Origin: Rhizobium sp. BK399
Lineage (GTDB): Bacteria > Pseudomonadota > Alphaproteobacteria > Rhizobiales > Rhizobiaceae
Reading direction: 5' to 3'
Length of the DNA: 64,000 bases
NCBI RefSeq assembly: GCF_014194695.1
Contig: NZ_JACIAH010000001.1
Coordinates: 868,001 to 932,000 of the forward strand
Shown here: positions 38,005 through 46,860 of the stretch, piece after piece
Numbering within the stretch: the first letter of the stretch is position 1
How the letters are laid out: each line of letters opens with the position of its first letter
The notes under the pieces: generated by a model
What the model was told of the DNA's origin: nothing
Database searches by the model: none
The model's input: the letters and a program-made list of their open reading frames with translations, nothing else
Position numbers and translations under genes: made by a program

Positions 38005-39306
38005 TTATCTCTTGAGGTTGACGAGGACGTCCATGATGTCGGACCCCGTCTGGAACACCTTGGAATTGGCGGTGTAGCTGCGCTGCGATTCGATCATTTC
38101 GGTCAGTTCGCCGGCGAGGTCGACGTTCGAGCTCTCCAGCGCACCCGCTTGGATCGAGCCGAAACCGTTCGTCTGCGGGAAGCCGGTAACCGTCACGCCC
38201 GACTGGCCGTTGGCGCTATAAACGTTGCCGCTCATCAGCGTCATGTTGTCCGGGCTGGCGACAGTCGCCAGCGGAACGCGGTAGAGCGGCTTAGACGTGC
38301 CGTCCGCGTACTTGGCATATACCGTGCCGTCCTTGTCGATCGTCACGTCCTTGACAGGGCTTGCAGCCTGGCCGTTCGGCGTACCGCTACCCGCGAATTC
38401 CGAAGCAAGCTGCGTGAAGCCGCTCACGTCCATCGCGATGGAGCCACCCGTTACCGGGTCGGTGAGCGTCATCGCGCCGGCGGAAGCCATCTTGCCGTTC
38501 GCGTCGAAGGTCAACGTCGTCGTACCAACCGCGGCCGACGAATAGGGGAACGATGACGTACCGCCCGTCGCCGCGTCGTCGTGCCGGTAGACTGCGACCT
38601 GCCAGGTGCCGGACGTTGCTGCAACCGGCGGCGGACCTGGGGAAGCTGGCGTCCCGGCCGCGGTCTTGGTGAAGTAGAAATCGTACTGCACGGTGTTGCC
38701 GAGCTTGTCGTAACCGACCATCGACATCTGCTTCGTGTCGGCGGTGATTGGCGCAGTGTTCGAGCTCGGCAGGTTGCCGGTCGCAACGTTCGCGTTCGAA
38801 TTGAGGTTTCCGGAGAACGTACCCGTCGTCGAGGCGATCGCCGTCAGACCGGACTGGTTGACGTTGATCGGTACAAGGCCCGAGAAGCCGTTGACGACGA
38901 CCGAGGGAGCGCCCGAATTGTAGGAGTAGCCCATCAGCTTGAAGCCGGCGGAATTGACCAGGTTACCTTCGGGATCCTTGGTGAAATCGCCGGCGCGAGT
39001 CAGGACCGGAACGCCGTCCGGGCTCTGAGCGATGAAGAAACCGTCACCAGAGATCGCGAGATCGTAGCTAGAGGTCGTGTAGGAGATATCGCCCTGCTCA
39101 GACACGGACTGGCGAACGGATGTCTGGACGCCACCCGAATTGTAGTTACCCGAGGTCGAGGGTAGAACCAGCGACGAGAAGGCGGTCGAAACGGCCTTGT
39201 AGCCCGTCGTGTTTGCGTTCGCGATGTTGTCGGCGACGGTGCTGAGGCGGTTTGCCTGGGCGTTCATGCCGGACACGGCCGTCTTCATGCTGCCAAAAAT
39301 GCTCAT
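38005..39306 (-). CDS. flgE: Flagellar hook protein FlgE
   Basis: The 433-residue hook subunit. The N-terminal axial motif SGMNAQANRLSTVADNIANANTTGYKAVSTAFSSLV (about 13-48) carries the ANxxTxGYK rod/hook signature. SYDLAISGDGFFIA follows at about 79-92. The C-terminal LESSNVDLAGELTEMIESQRSYTANSKVFQTGSDIMDVLVNL is the conserved second axial helix. GAGG lies about eight bases before the ATG. The gene has a 128-base gap to ftcR upstream, which probably holds its own promoter. Confidence 0.96.
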   Translation of the reverse strand: MSIFGSMKTAVSGMNAQANRLSTVADNIANANTTGYKAVSTAFSSLVLPSTSGNYNSGGVQTSVRQSVSEQGDISYTTSSYDLAISGDGFFIAQSPDGVPVLTRAGDFTKDPEGNLVNSAGFKLMGYSYNSGAPSVVVNGFSGLVPINVNQSGLTAIASTTGTFSGNLNSNANVATGNLPSSNTAPITADTKQMSMVGYDKLGNTVQYDFYFTKTAAGTPASPGPPPVAATSGTWQVAVYRHDDAATGGTSSFPYSSAAVGTTTLTFDANGKMASAGAMTLTDPVTGGSIAMDVSGFTQLASEFAGSGTPNGQAASPVKDVTIDKDGTVYAKYADGTSKPLYRVPLATVASPDNMTLMSGNVYSANGQSGVTVTGFPQTNGFGSIQAGALESSNVDLAGELTEMIESQRSYTANSKVFQTGSDIMDVLVNLKR

Positions 39307-39434
39307 CTGAAAACCTCGATTCCCTTAGTAGGCTTGAAAGTATTTGGTGGGCCTTGCGTGAAGCTGTCTGGAGCTGAACGATCGTCGGGAGAATGCAGCG
39401 ACAATGCTCAGGCAACACGGCCCGTTCTAAAAAA

Positions 39435-40106
39435 TCAGTTCCAATCAATGCAGTAGCCAAGAAAGCGCTTCGAATCGACCGGATCGAAGCCGAGCTTCTT
39501 CCGGAGCTTCTTGCGCAGCTTGGAAATATGACTTTCGACGACGTTCTCTTCGACTTCGTCGTCGAATATTCCGTAGATCGCGTTGAAGATCTGAGTCTTG
39601 GTGACGCGACGACCGCGATTTGCGATCAAATATTCGAGGATGCGGCGCTCGCGACGGGGAAGCGCAAAGACTTCGCCGTGAATTTCCGGATCGCGGCCAT
39701 CGGAGAACACGCGGATTGCGCCGATGTCCGTGTGGCTGGAAATCGCTTTCAGTCGACGTCGAATGGCGGCGGCTCGGGCCAGGATCTCCCGGGGATGCAC
39801 CGGCTTGCGCACGACGTCGTCGACGCCACAATCAAAAAGTGCAAGCGTGTTTTCCAAGGATGGCTGGTCGCTGACAGCGATAACCGGCGCCATCGTCCGA
39901 TCGCGAATCGCGCGCGGCAGCTCGAAAGTCTGCTGCCCCTGGCCGATCAGGAACGCCTCGACAGCCGCGATATCAGAATCCGCCGCCGTCTGAACCCATT
40001 CGCCGAATTCATTTGGATCAAACCCTGTGGAGGGAATGCCTTCCCGCCCAAAAAGTGAAGTGTAACCATCTTTCACGAGCTCACGCTCATCAACCACTAC
40101 GATCAT
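39435..40106 (-). CDS. ftcR: Flagellar transcriptional regulator FtcR/Rem (atypical OmpR-type response regulator)
   Basis: A 223-residue DNA-binding regulator that in Sinorhizobium (as Rem) and Brucella (as FtcR) switches on later flagellar genes. The receiver-like domain (1-115) has Glu50 where the phospho-accepting Asp should be (AAVEAF), so it probably acts without phosphorylation. The winged-helix DNA-binding domain runs from about 125 to 223, with [31 protein letters not shown] as its core. GGAGGCGGACGA precedes the ATG. A 283-base upstream gap holds a perfect palindrome and a TTAA-N7-TTAA box. Confidence 0.95.
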   Translation of the reverse strand: MIVVVDERELVKDGYTSLFGREGIPSTGFDPNEFGEWVQTAADSDIAAVEAFLIGQGQQTFELPRAIRDRTMAPVIAVSDQPSLENTLALFDCGVDDVVRKPVHPREILARAAAIRRRLKAISSHTDIGAIRVFSDGRDPEIHGEVFALPRRERRILEYLIANRGRRVTKTQIFNAIYGIFDDEVEENVVESHISKLRKKLRKKLGFDPVDSKRFLGYCIDWN

Positions 40107-40153
40107 TCGTCCGCCTCCGAATCACTTGTGGTACCTCGATGCTCTATGGGTAC

Positions 40154-40167
40154 GAATCGCGCGATTC
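40154..40167. promoter_or_regulatory. Perfect palindrome upstream of ftcR
   Basis: GAATCGCGCGATTC, a 14-bp perfect palindrome, lies 48 bases upstream of the ftcR start. In a leader or promoter this could be an operator, for example for a LuxR-type regulator such as VisNR, or a small RNA hairpin. The binder is unknown. Confidence 0.4.
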
Positions 40168-40199
40168 TGGGACAAGCTGTAGGAACTAATCGACGGGAA

Positions 40200-40214
40200 T
40201 TAATAGTTGATTAA
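40200..40214. promoter_or_regulatory. TTAA-N7-TTAA box upstream of ftcR
   Basis: TTAATAGTTGATTAA fits the spacing of a full CtrA box (two TTAA half-sites with seven bases between). It lies 94 bases upstream of the ftcR start, in an AT-rich region where chance matches are possible. Confidence 0.4.
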
Positions 40215-40389
40215 GAATTGAGGCGCGATTTGATCTAGATGTAGTAGCAGACCGAAATTATGCACACAAAAATTTCGTGGAAAAGTTAACAAGGTCTAAA
40301 ATGTGACTTGCCTTGCCACATTGAGACAGATTCTCGCCACAATATGACACATTTCTGCTTTGTTCTGTTTTCTGCTCGCTTTGATTGAG

Positions 40390-40974
40390 TCAATTCTGGC
40401 AGAAGTTGCTCGCATTGGGAGTCCATTTGCCGTAGCCAGTGGCGACCAGATTGGCGATGACCCGGCAGACATATTGCTTTTGGGCGGGGTCGTTGTTGGG
40501 TCCGGCGTGATAACGGGCGACCGCCATTGTCCATGTTTCGTGCCGGTCATGGAGGTTGCGAAGGAACCGTGCCGCGTATTCCACATTGCGGCGGGGGTCG
40601 AACATCTCCTCTGCCGACCGAAAATTCTCACCATGGTAGTACTGGTTGATCTGCATGCAGCCGATGTCGATCAGCTTCGCACCGGACCTGCGCGCAACGT
40701 CAACCTGCCTCAGAGCGTCCTGCTCGGAGGGAGGAAAGAAGGCCTTCCCTTCGATGTTCAGCGCGTAAGGGTAGAGCGATCCCTTGCGACCGGTCTCGGT
40801 CAAACCAACGGAATAGAGTATCCCTTCGGGGATGCCATACTTCAACGCGGCGGATTGAATCTCCTGCTCACAGGCGCTGTTCGACGCCCATGCGCTAGAG
40901 ATAGACGTCGCCACTGCGGCCGCTGCCACCGGCGCCAGGAGAAGTGCCTTCAACACTGCTTTCGCCCGAGCCAT
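40390..40974 (-). CDS. Periplasmic lytic transglycosylase (SLT domain), probably flagellar
   Basis: A 194-residue exported enzyme. A Sec signal peptide covers about 1-30 (MARAKAVLKALLLAPVAAAA..., ending in SSAWA). The SLT catalytic domain follows, with Glu60 in SVGLTETG, KLIDIGCMQINQYYH near 117-131, an AARFLRNL helix and AVARYHAG near 161-168. It cuts peptidoglycan without hydrolysis. Placed between ftcR and fliK, it is a candidate for the wall-cutting partner of the FlgJ-type protein that lacks its own hydrolase, as SltF is in Rhodobacter. ATG 40974 is preceded by GGAGG and lies inside the end of fliK, giving an 80-base overlap in another frame. Confidence 0.88.
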   Translation of the reverse strand: MARAKAVLKALLLAPVAAAAVATSISSAWASNSACEQEIQSAALKYGIPEGILYSVGLTETGRKGSLYPYALNIEGKAFFPPSEQDALRQVDVARRSGAKLIDIGCMQINQYYHGENFRSAEEMFDPRRNVEYAARFLRNLHDRHETWTMAVARYHAGPNNDPAQKQYVCRVIANLVATGYGKWTPNASNFCQN

Positions 40975-42292
40975 TGAAGCCTCCGCCAGTTCGCTGTCCT
41001 GATTGATTTTGGCGCTCTCTGGCCTCGCCCTGGCCCTGCTGAGCAAAGGCCTGGCCCTGCTGCTGCGCTTGTGTGTTCGCCTGATTGCCGGTGTCGGAGC
41101 GGTCGACGGGCGCCATGCTGATCGTGACGTTGTCGATAGCGTAGCCTTGGCTGCGCAGAGCCTCGATGATCTTGCCGTGGTCTTCCTTGAGCTGTCGATA
41201 GGCCGCTCCGGTCTCGACCTTCAGGTCGACGTTGAGCGCGTCGCCCTGAAGCCGCATCGTGGCCGTGACCAGGCCGAGATCGATCGGATTCATCTGGATC
41301 TTGAGCGTATTCACCACCTTGCCGGTGCTCGACCACTCAGCGGCGTTCGACAGGGATGAGCTCGCCTGCATGGCCTGCGCCCATTCCGGATCACCGGATA
41401 TCGCGGCCGTCACCGCGGCAGAATTGGTGTTCTGTGCCAGACCGATATAGCGGCGCGTGTCGAGGACGGATACACTCTCGATGCTGGCCTTGCCGCCGGA
41501 CTCGGCTGGGGCATCCTTGTCCAAGCCAAGATGCATGTCCATCGACTGGCCGCGGCCATCGGCGCGGCTCAGCCGGAATGTCGTCGCGTCGGTAACGCCA
41601 GCAACATCCGTGCCCGGCAGTTGAACGTCACCCGTCGCATCGACGCTGACAGCATCGTTGTGAATGGACGTGTCGTCCTTTTGCTTGATGCCGGCCACCT
41701 GCTTGTCTTTGGGATCGGCCATTACCTTGCCGTCAGCCTTTTGGTTCGCAGCCGCCATGGCCGCAAACGCGGCTGCGGCGGTTCCGTCCGTCGGTAGCTG
41801 CTTCAATAGGCTGAGAACATCGGAGATGGCATTGTCGTTGTCGCCAGTGTTCGTGACCTCAGTGGCGTCAGTCTTCGGCTCCTTGGCGCCTTTGGCTGGA
41901 CGGGACGCGACGGCATCCTCCAGCACGTCGGCAGCATCTTCCGGGACGGCCTCATCGTGCTTGCCCGCGGCCTTGGTGGCGCCGCGCTCCGTCTTCTTCG
42001 TGTCTTTGTCCACGGAGCCGGACGCCTTCTCTTTCATCTCGGTGTGGGCTGCGAGCGAAGCGCCTCCAAGGTCGATCAATGCCTTCGTGCTCGTATGACG
42101 CGGCGCGCTGGACCCGCTGCCGTCTGCCGTCGCTTGCCCTGCCGCGTCATGCTTGCCGCCGCTTGCCTTGTTCAGGACGTCGGAGAACCCTCCTGCGTCC
42201 GCATCACCGCCGCTGACCGTCTGACGGCCAGCGCCGGCCGCCGAGGCGGCCCCTGCTCCAGACGCTCCCCCCGAAACGCTGATGTCCATCAT
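40895..42292 (-). CDS. fliK: Flagellar hook-length control protein FliK (formerly MotD)
   Basis: A 465-residue, mostly disordered protein rich in Ala, Gly, Asp and Lys. The ordered C-terminal hook domain is at about 330-400 (LKIQMNPIDLGLVTATMRLQGDALNVDLKVETG, then LRSQGYAIDNVTISMAP), as in FliK. Rhizobial literature first named it MotD and later showed hook-length control. A Gln-rich tail (about 405-420) precedes the end. Its last 80 bases also encode the start of the transglycosylase. It begins one base after motC ends. Confidence 0.9.
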   Translation of the reverse strand: MMDISVSGGASGAGAASAAGAGRQTVSGGDADAGGFSDVLNKASGGKHDAAGQATADGSGSSAPRHTSTKALIDLGGASLAAHTEMKEKASGSVDKDTKKTERGATKAAGKHDEAVPEDAADVLEDAVASRPAKGAKEPKTDATEVTNTGDNDNAISDVLSLLKQLPTDGTAAAAFAAMAAANQKADGKVMADPKDKQVAGIKQKDDTSIHNDAVSVDATGDVQLPGTDVAGVTDATTFRLSRADGRGQSMDMHLGLDKDAPAESGGKASIESVSVLDTRRYIGLAQNTNSAAVTAAISGDPEWAQAMQASSSLSNAAEWSSTGKVVNTLKIQMNPIDLGLVTATMRLQGDALNVDLKVETGAAYRQLKEDHGKIIEALRSQGYAIDNVTISMAPVDRSDTGNQANTQAQQQGQAFAQQGQGEARERQNQSGQRTGGGFNGSGESSVEGTSPGAGGSGRSGDVYL

Positions 42293-42293
42293 C

Positions 42294-43601
42294 TCAATTA
42301 CTTTCTTTTTTCAAGAGGCCGTCGATTTCATCCAGCTGCGATCGGCTTGACGTCACGAATGCGCTGAATGACGGGTCGGCGTCCTGCTGTCCCCCAACAT
42401 TGGATGGCGGCGTTAGATCCGCGTCTCCGACAACAGGACCTGGAGCTGGATTTGGTATATCCCCCTGCTCCGCCTCCGGTGAGGCTGCTGCCTGTTCAGA
42501 AGTAATTTCTTGGCTGTAAGATTTAGGGGTCGTCGCTTGCGTCAAGCTTGCCGGATCGGGCGCACGAAGCACTTGTTCCGCAATAGCTTTTGCCGCGGCC
42601 CGCAGTGCCTGGTCGCGTGGCGACAACTCCTGGTCCGGGATGGATGAGATGTTCTTCGTGGCCGCGTCGATCTTGTCCGTCGGGATCGACGCCATGCCGC
42701 CATAAAAATCCGCCAGCGCCCCAAAGGCATTGTCAGAATCGCCGGAGAGCGTCTGGGCGCGGGCCGCGGCCATCCGTGCGAGATCGCCCTTGCCGGCGAT
42801 CGCAGCCGCGCGGGCGATGCGAAGATAGACCTCACGCTGCCTCGCCTCATCCATGAAGGAGAGGATGCTGATGACGTCGTCCGCCTTCACTTCGTGATCG
42901 TGATAGACGAGCAGCCTTACAAACAAGTCCGCGAACTGGCTGGCATAGGGTGAATGCAGGAAGCGGCGCACATAGCGTTGCGAATAATCAAGTCCCTTAT
43001 CCACCATGCCGGCTTCAACACAGATCGAAACGGAGCGACGCAATGCCGCCTCCTCGACGATCGTTCCCGGCGCAGTGAGGCGCGCTTGATCATAAAGCTT
43101 CAGTGCTTCCATCGGACTCTTGGCGATGGTGACGTTACCGCCGACCAGCGCAAGATAGGGACCGATCTTCTTGTCTTTGTATTCGTTCGCGGTCTCGACA
43201 AGGCTCTTGGCGACGAGCAATCCCTTGCCGCTGAGATACTTCCGCAGCACGTCGCTGATGCGGTTGTCGAAGTGACCGTTTACATCCCGGGCGACCAGGT
43301 ATTCGAGGGTCTCCGGATTGCCGCCACTCATCGCATAGATGAGTGCCGCATCGACGTTGCGATCATCGTCAAACACCGACTGGTCGATCGTACGCAGGCG
43401 CTGATCAATCGTGCCAAGCATGAAACGCTGCATCTCGGCGGCCGAGTGATCGCCGAGCACGACGGAATCTTGCACGAACTGCAACGAACGCAGCATCTTG
43501 TAAGGCGCGATGTCCTCCTGATCTTCCGCATGCGCGACCGCAGCAGGCCCCACCGCGAGGCCGAGAAGCATAAGCAGAAGACGTTGGTGGTGACGGATCA
43601 T
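42294..43601 (-). CDS. motC: Motility protein MotC, periplasmic
   Basis: A 435-residue periplasmic protein found in rhizobia, needed for motor rotation through contact with the periplasmic part of MotB. A signal peptide ends near residue 25 (MIRHHQRLLLMLLGLAVGPA, then AVAHA). The mature part is helical and TPR-like, with a Pro/Asp-rich low-complexity C-terminal region (about 350-410). Its dedicated chaperone gene motE also lies in the window. It is two bases downstream of motB and one base upstream of fliK. Confidence 0.93.
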   Translation of the reverse strand: MIRHHQRLLLMLLGLAVGPAAVAHAEDQEDIAPYKMLRSLQFVQDSVVLGDHSAAEMQRFMLGTIDQRLRTIDQSVFDDDRNVDAALIYAMSGGNPETLEYLVARDVNGHFDNRISDVLRKYLSGKGLLVAKSLVETANEYKDKKIGPYLALVGGNVTIAKSPMEALKLYDQARLTAPGTIVEEAALRRSVSICVEAGMVDKGLDYSQRYVRRFLHSPYASQFADLFVRLLVYHDHEVKADDVISILSFMDEARQREVYLRIARAAAIAGKGDLARMAAARAQTLSGDSDNAFGALADFYGGMASIPTDKIDAATKNISSIPDQELSPRDQALRAAAKAIAEQVLRAPDPASLTQATTPKSYSQEITSEQAAASPEAEQGDIPNPAPGPVVGDADLTPPSNVGGQQDADPSFSAFVTSSRSQLDEIDGLLKKESN

Positions 43602-43603
43602 GA

Positions 43604-44887
43604 CTATCCTTGATCCGCCTGCAGCAATATTTCGATTCGTCTGTTGGTGGCATTGAACGGATCCGCCTGATCCTTCAATTTGCGGTCAGCGAAGCCTGAG
43701 ACCTGCGAAACCCGCTTCTCGTCGAGGCCGCCACGAATGATCATGTAATAGGCAGCCTGGGCGCGATCCATGGACAGGCGCCAGTTCTCGTTCTCGCCCT
43801 TGTACTGGCGACCGTCAGTATGACCCCGGATGACGACAGCGCCGGGCTTGCCCTTGAGGACCTCGCCGATCTTCTCCATCGCAAGCACCATTTCCTTGCG
43901 TGGGACGGCCGATCCGATGTTGAACATGGAATCGTCGCTCTGATCGGAAATGCTGACCAGGAGGCCGCCTTCCGATGATGTTACCGTCAGACCTTCGGCG
44001 AGCTTGCCGGCTACGCCGCTAATCTGTTGGGCGATTTCCTTTTGCAGCTCTTCAGCCCGTTTCTGCTCGGCGGCCTTTTGTGCCTCAGTCTGCGGCTTTT
44101 CCTTGCCGTCGACATTCTCAGACGCCGTGTCCACGGACGATTCAGCCTGTGGAGACTGGCTTTCGGCCGCTTCCTCAGCGTGCTCACTTTGAGCCTTGCC
44201 GGTCAGATCCGCCGGATTCTCGGCCTCCGCCTTGGCAACTTCGGTGGCGTCTGCCGCACCATCAACAGGCGTATCCTTCGAGGCGGGCTGCTTCTTGTCG
44301 GCATGCGTGACTTCCACCTGCTTCGTCCAGAAATCAGGATCGAAGGGGTCACGATAGGCCTGACCGCCGTCGGCACCAGTTGCCGGACCCGATTCGCTGG
44401 CACCGCCCTCGCCCTTGGCGCTGACATTTGCCTGCTGACCGACTTCCTGCGCAATCTCCGCCAGCACGGAATAGGGGTTCTCGAAAAAGTCGGCTTCCGA
44501 ATAATTCGTCTGGTCGCCGGAGGTCGAGGTCTGGTCATCGCCATTGGCGGCCGATGCGCCTTTGGTCGGTTCGTCCTCTTTTTCCTTCGACTTGTCCTGC
44601 TTCTGGTCGCCATCCGCCTGGTCGACCGGCTTCTTCAAGCCTTTTTGCGTGGGCTTCTCGTCGGCGAGCTTGATCGGATTGAAATAGGTCGCGACCGAGG
44701 CCTTGGTTTCCTCGTTCGCAGCGTTGACCAGCCACATGACGAGGAAGAACGCCATCATGGCCGTCATGAAGTCGGCATAGGCGATCTTCCAGGCGCCACC
44801 ATGCGCACCGTCGTGATCACCGCCGCCATGCCGTTTGACGATGATAATCTCGTTCTTGCCGTGATGGTGGTTTTCGCTATCACTCAT
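43604..44887 (-). CDS. motB: Flagellar motor stator protein MotB
   Basis: A 427-residue stator subunit. The single membrane helix (about 37-57) contains the proton-carrying Asp39 in IAYADFMTAMMAFFLVMWL. A His/Gly-rich cytoplasmic head (1-32) precedes it. A very long, charged, low-complexity linker (about 65-275) leads to a C-terminal OmpA-like peptidoglycan-binding domain with VVIRGHTDGRQY. The linker is typical of rhizobial MotB, which binds MotC. Its ATG overlaps the stop of the FliH-like gene by four bases. motA is not adjacent but lies at 61678 on the opposite strand. Confidence 0.96.
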   Translation of the reverse strand: MSDSENHHHGKNEIIIVKRHGGGDHDGAHGGAWKIAYADFMTAMMAFFLVMWLVNAANEETKASVATYFNPIKLADEKPTQKGLKKPVDQADGDQKQDKSKEKEDEPTKGASAANGDDQTSTSGDQTNYSEADFFENPYSVLAEIAQEVGQQANVSAKGEGGASESGPATGADGGQAYRDPFDPDFWTKQVEVTHADKKQPASKDTPVDGAADATEVAKAEAENPADLTGKAQSEHAEEAAESQSPQAESSVDTASENVDGKEKPQTEAQKAAEQKRAEELQKEIAQQISGVAGKLAEGLTVTSSEGGLLVSISDQSDDSMFNIGSAVPRKEMVLAMEKIGEVLKGKPGAVVIRGHTDGRQYKGENENWRLSMDRAQAAYYMIIRGGLDEKRVSQVSGFADRKLKDQADPFNATNRRIEILLQADQG

Positions 44888-45519
44888 TCCAGAACTTTCT
44901 TCAGGCTCGTCGCCCAGGCTGACATGCGCGTGACAAGGACGGCGTCGTCAAACTCGACGGTCAGGTCGACATCAGCCGTTTCATGATGGCGCAGAAGACC
45001 AGCCTTTTCGCCGAGTGTATTCTTCAGCACGTCGAACAGTCGCGTCGGCCCCTTGACCGTCACGGTGCCGACATCACCTTCCAGCAACGCCTCACGCAGG
45101 ATGCCGGCAAGATCAACGGCAGCCTTTTGTGACAGAACATCGGTCATGACAGGCGCAAGCGCCTTTGCGACCGTCGCGCTGACGAGCTCGGCGAGATCGC
45201 CCGCCATCGCGTCGAGACGGGAGGCGATCAGCTCTGCGGCCTCGACCTCGTACCGGTCGCGAAGCTCTTCGACTTCACGCTGGTGCACGAGTGCCACCGT
45301 CTGCGCTTCCAGCTCATATTTCTCCGTCAGCGCCGCGGTGGCTTCTGCATAGCCGTCCGCATGAGCGCTGTGGCGTTCTGCTTCGAGATCAATCACGGGT
45401 TCGGAGGCGACGTCGGCAAACCCGCCAAAGTCGCCCGCGAAATCATCCGCTTCCGTAACGGGAGCGACGACGGCAGGCTCGCCAAAATCCTTGAGGTACC
45501 GAGAGAGCAGCGCGCTCAC
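44884..45519 (-). CDS. FliH-like coiled-coil protein (candidate FliI stator)
   Basis: A 211-residue cytoplasmic protein that I read as FliH-like. Residues 1-45 are acidic and disordered. A charged coiled coil covers about 48-100, rich in Glu and Ala (HQREVEELRDRYEVEAAELI). The C-terminal half (100-211) has alternating helices and strands ending in TADVDLTVEFDDAVLVTRMSAWATSLKKVLE, similar to the C-domain of FliH/YscL and the V-ATPase E subunit. The GTG at 45519 is chosen because the protein then starts SALLSRYLKDFG behind a GGTGG; the longer frame to 45603 is rich in Cys and His and unlikely. It is coupled to motB by a four-base overlap. Alternative: another flagellar protein of unknown role. 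Confidence 0.6.
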   Translation of the reverse strand: MSALLSRYLKDFGEPAVVAPVTEADDFAGDFGGFADVASEPVIDLEAERHSAHADGYAEATAALTEKYELEAQTVALVHQREVEELRDRYEVEAAELIASRLDAMAGDLAELVSATVAKALAPVMTDVLSQKAAVDLAGILREALLEGDVGTVTVKGPTRLFDVLKNTLGEKAGLLRHHETADVDLTVEFDDAVLVTRMSAWATSLKKVLE

Positions 45520-45684
45520 CGAATCCACCCTTTCGCTGCAGAGGACTGCGACATGCCGTACCCCATCATGAAACTGACAACTCATCCGGCACGGTTTTCG
45601 CACTGCGCCTTTGTATCGAAACTAGGGTGTCAAACTTGCGCGAGGATGAAGGGTGGAGCCGGACAAGCTCAACAGCTCCGGCCA

Positions 45685-46650
45685 CTATTGCAACAGGATC
45701 AGCACCTTGCTGGCGGCTGTGTTCAGGATCGAGATTGCCTGAACGCCCATTTGTTGTTGCGTCTGGAGCGCCTTCTGAAGGGTCGAGGCTTCATCCATAT
45801 CGGTGTCGACCAGCGCGCCAACGCCCTTGTCGATCAAATCGGACATGTCGGCGGTATAGGAAACACGATCACTGATACGGGCACTCATCGTGCCGAGGCC
45901 GGCCGCGGTCGTTGTCAGTTTCGACAGGATGGAATCGACAACCGCCATCATGTCCTTCAATTGCGCCGGCGTCGTGTTGGCGTCGAGCGCTATTTCGGTT
46001 CCGCTCGCGGGCGTCGTCGAGCCCGCATCCAGAAGGTAGTAGTTGCGCGCAGTCGTCGTGCCATCGGAATTCAACGTGTTCGCGTCGACCGTCTTCGTGA
46101 GAAGACCGCGATTGGCGTCAGTCATATCGATCATGACGGTCTGGTCGGCCGGAAAATCAATGGTCTGCGCCTGATATTCACCGCTCGTGCCACGCACGAA
46201 ACCGCCGATCACCGAGCGCGAGATCGGCAGGTTCGTATCGCGGTTGAGCAGCCAGTTCTCACCGGCAAAATTCGTCGTCTGGACAGTCGTCTGCAACTGT
46301 CCCTTCAACTCGGTCAGCGTCGTATTGAGCTTCGTCTTGTCGACGCCGGCCTCCTGCGCTGTCACCAAGGTCTTGCGGATCTCGCCCAACTGGTCGATGA
46401 GGCTTTCCATCGACGTATAGGCGGTATCGACCTTCGATGCGCCGACGCCGAGCGCGTCGTGAACATTCTGCAGCGAGCTGCTGTCCGAGCGCATGACGCT
46501 TGCAAAAGACCAGTAGGTCGCATCGTCGGCAGCCGTTTCGACGCGATAGCCCGATGAGACCTGCTGCTGTGTCGTTGCGACGTCCTTGTTAATGATGCGC
46601 AGCGCCGCGAGGGCGTTTACCTGGGCCGAGCTGGTAATTTTGTATGTCAT
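45685..46650 (-). CDS. Flagellin, divergent fourth copy
   Basis: A 321-residue filament protein, distinct from the other three. The N-terminal D0/D1 helix reads TSSAQVNALAALRIINKDVATTQQQVSSGYRV, and the C-terminal helix ends LQTQQQMGVQAISILNTAASKVLILLQ, both flagellin features. The middle is longer and less similar to flaA/flaB. By Sinorhizobium gene order (flaA-flaB-flaD-flaC) it would be flaC. ATG 46650 is chosen because the chain then matches the other flagellins; longer in-frame codons belong to the leader. It has its own leader element and a GTTAAC-rich upstream box. Confidence 0.93.
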   Translation of the reverse strand: MTYKITSSAQVNALAALRIINKDVATTQQQVSSGYRVETAADDATYWSFASVMRSDSSSLQNVHDALGVGASKVDTAYTSMESLIDQLGEIRKTLVTAQEAGVDKTKLNTTLTELKGQLQTTVQTTNFAGENWLLNRDTNLPISRSVIGGFVRGTSGEYQAQTIDFPADQTVMIDMTDANRGLLTKTVDANTLNSDGTTTARNYYLLDAGSTTPASGTEIALDANTTPAQLKDMMAVVDSILSKLTTTAAGLGTMSARISDRVSYTADMSDLIDKGVGALVDTDMDEASTLQKALQTQQQMGVQAISILNTAASKVLILLQ

Positions 46651-46674
46651 TTTCTGGCTCTGAGTAGGGAAACG

Positions 46675-46716
46675 GGACAGGCCGGCGACCGGCAGCGACT
46701 GACCTGGCGTCATGCC
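46675..46716 (-). promoter_or_regulatory. Flagellin leader element, copy 4 (most divergent)
   Basis: Plus-strand layout GGACAGGCCGG (46675-46685), ACCGG (46688-46692) and CATGCC (46711-46716) repeats, in weaker form, the block found before the other three flagellin genes. It starts 25 bases from the start codon, against 33-36 in the other copies. Confidence 0.5.
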
Positions 46717-46762
46717 CCCGGCTGGCTTCCCAGGTCCGGTTTGTCGCAAAAACAAATCAACT

Positions 46763-46778
46763 GTTAAACGAAGTTAAC
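46763..46778. promoter_or_regulatory. GTTAAACGAAGTTAAC box upstream of flagellin 4
   Basis: GTTAAACGAAGTTAAC lies 113 bases before the start codon. It closely resembles GTTAACGCGAAGTTAAC upstream of flagellin 3 and has TTAA half-sites six bases apart, near the CtrA spacing of seven. Confidence 0.45.
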
Positions 46779-46860
46779 CAAGGCCTTCCACGGGCGCAAG
46801 TGCAGCGGCTTCAGTGTCGCAAGCCTCGCGCAATCTTGATTATTGCTTCAAAAACAAAGA

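Noticed and set aside
45640..45684. Possible terminator after the fourth flagellin
   Set aside because: The best pairing (GCCGGA with TCCGGC) is short and has no T-run; I could not support it.
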